The notes below the pieces were generated by a model. That model was not told where the DNA came from and did not search any database. It saw nothing but the letters and a program-made list of their open reading frames with translations. 5,627 nt of DNA from Hyphomicrobiales bacterium (GTDB lineage: Bacteria > Pseudomonadota > Alphaproteobacteria > Rhizobiales > GCA-2746425). Both the position numbers and the translations under genes were made by a program. This document shows, in pieces, positions 5,203-5,627 of this stretch (the first letter of the stretch is position 1; each line of letters opens with the position of its first letter). The stretch spans positions 5,034 through 10,660 of the forward strand of contig NVXB01000070.1 of the NCBI GenBank assembly GCA_002746425.1, in the 5' to 3' direction.

Positions 5203-5627
5203 ATGTCCTTGAGCAAGAGGGAACTTGTAGCGGCTTGCCACCGGGCCGCAACCGCCATGTCAACGCTCGAAAGCGATCTCAACGCGGCAGACAGGCACTT
5301 GGGCGATGGCGATACCGGACAAACCGTTCGACGCCTGTTCGAGAAAATTGACGTAACAGCCGTTGACGCCCCAGAAGATCTCGGCGCATTTTTTCGCACC
5401 ATTGGCCGAGCTGGCACTTCTGCAACCGGCTCCAGCCTGGGAACTTTACTCAGCATTGCATTGCTGGAAATTGGCAAGACGCTGGCCGGTCAAACCACAC
5501 TGCAAGCAGACAAGATTGGCGAACTCTTCGCCGTTGCCGAACAGGCAATCCTCTCGCGTGGTGGCGCTGTATTGGGCGATAAAACCGTCGCCGATATGCT
5601 GCATGCCGTTGGCAAGGCGCTACGAGA
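5203..5627 (+). CDS. dhaL: Dihydroxyacetone kinase-type nucleotide-binding subunit DhaL, N-terminal part
   Basis: I read 141 complete codons; the gene runs off the right edge (about 210 residues expected in the family, so roughly one third is missing). DhaL holds the nucleotide through Mg ions and passes phosphate to the ketose on DhaK. The metal-binding motif ADRHLGDGDTG gives Asp30, Asp35 and Asp37, the same numbers as in E. coli DhaL; position 38 is Thr, as in many ATP-dependent kinases of this family, where E. coli has His. A GDKTVAD motif near residues 126-132 matches the conserved GDKT segment. The glycine-rich loop, GTSATGSSLGT (about 75-85), is shorter than and unlike the usual GGASGPLFGT. 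The ATG at 5203 follows the dhaK stop by 2 bp, with GGAAGG (5190-5195) 7 nt upstream, so the two genes are one operon. Whether phosphate comes from ATP or from a PTS protein (DhaM) cannot be seen, since the downstream DNA is absent. Confidence 0.88.
   Translation, partial: MSLSKRELVAACHRAATAMSTLESDLNAADRHLGDGDTGQTVRRLFEKIDVTAVDAPEDLGAFFRTIGRAGTSATGSSLGTLLSIALLEIGKTLAGQTTLQADKIGELFAVAEQAILSRGGAVLGDKTVADMLHAVGKALR

Overview
The window reads as ordinary, dense bacterial coding DNA of moderate GC content. The gene types, the Tat-type signal on the binding protein and the overall style suggest an alphaproteobacterium (Hyphomicrobiales or a relative). That placement is an inference from protein character; no taxonomic marker is present.

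Layout. Two operons diverge from one intergenic region of about 190 bp (4015-4204). The leftward operon encodes a complete CUT1-type carbohydrate ABC importer, apart from the cut-off end of its ATPase. Its order of transcription is MalF-like permease (4014-3097), MalG-like permease (3100-2237, ATGA overlap), family-1 solute-binding protein (2195-903), then, after a 126-bp gap with a stable hairpin, a MalK/UgpC-like ATPase (776 to beyond base 1). The rightward operon encodes a two-subunit dihydroxyacetone-type kinase: DhaK (4205-5200) and, 2 bp further on, DhaL (5203 to beyond the right edge).

How the genes fit together. The importer would bring in a small sugar, ketose, polyol or glycoside. 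The DhaK/DhaL pair would phosphorylate a short ketose derived from it, dihydroxyacetone or possibly a tetrulose such as erythrulose. DhaK keeps the covalent substrate histidine and the catalytic His/Asp pair. It lacks the lysine that contacts dihydroxyacetone in the E. coli enzyme, and the glycine-rich nucleotide loop of DhaL is also altered, so the substrate may not be dihydroxyacetone.

Regulation. The shared region holds two related 14-bp palindromes with half-site TTGAAAC (4089-4102 and 4144-4157). One overlaps the -10 box of a good leftward promoter and the other overlaps the -35 box of a plausible rightward promoter. This is the layout expected for one repressor, perhaps of the LacI family, controlling importer and kinase together. 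No regulator gene lies in the window. I found no RNA genes, mobile elements or CRISPR arrays. The most interesting aspects are this operator layout and the atypical kinase active site; the rest is a recognisable catabolic locus.
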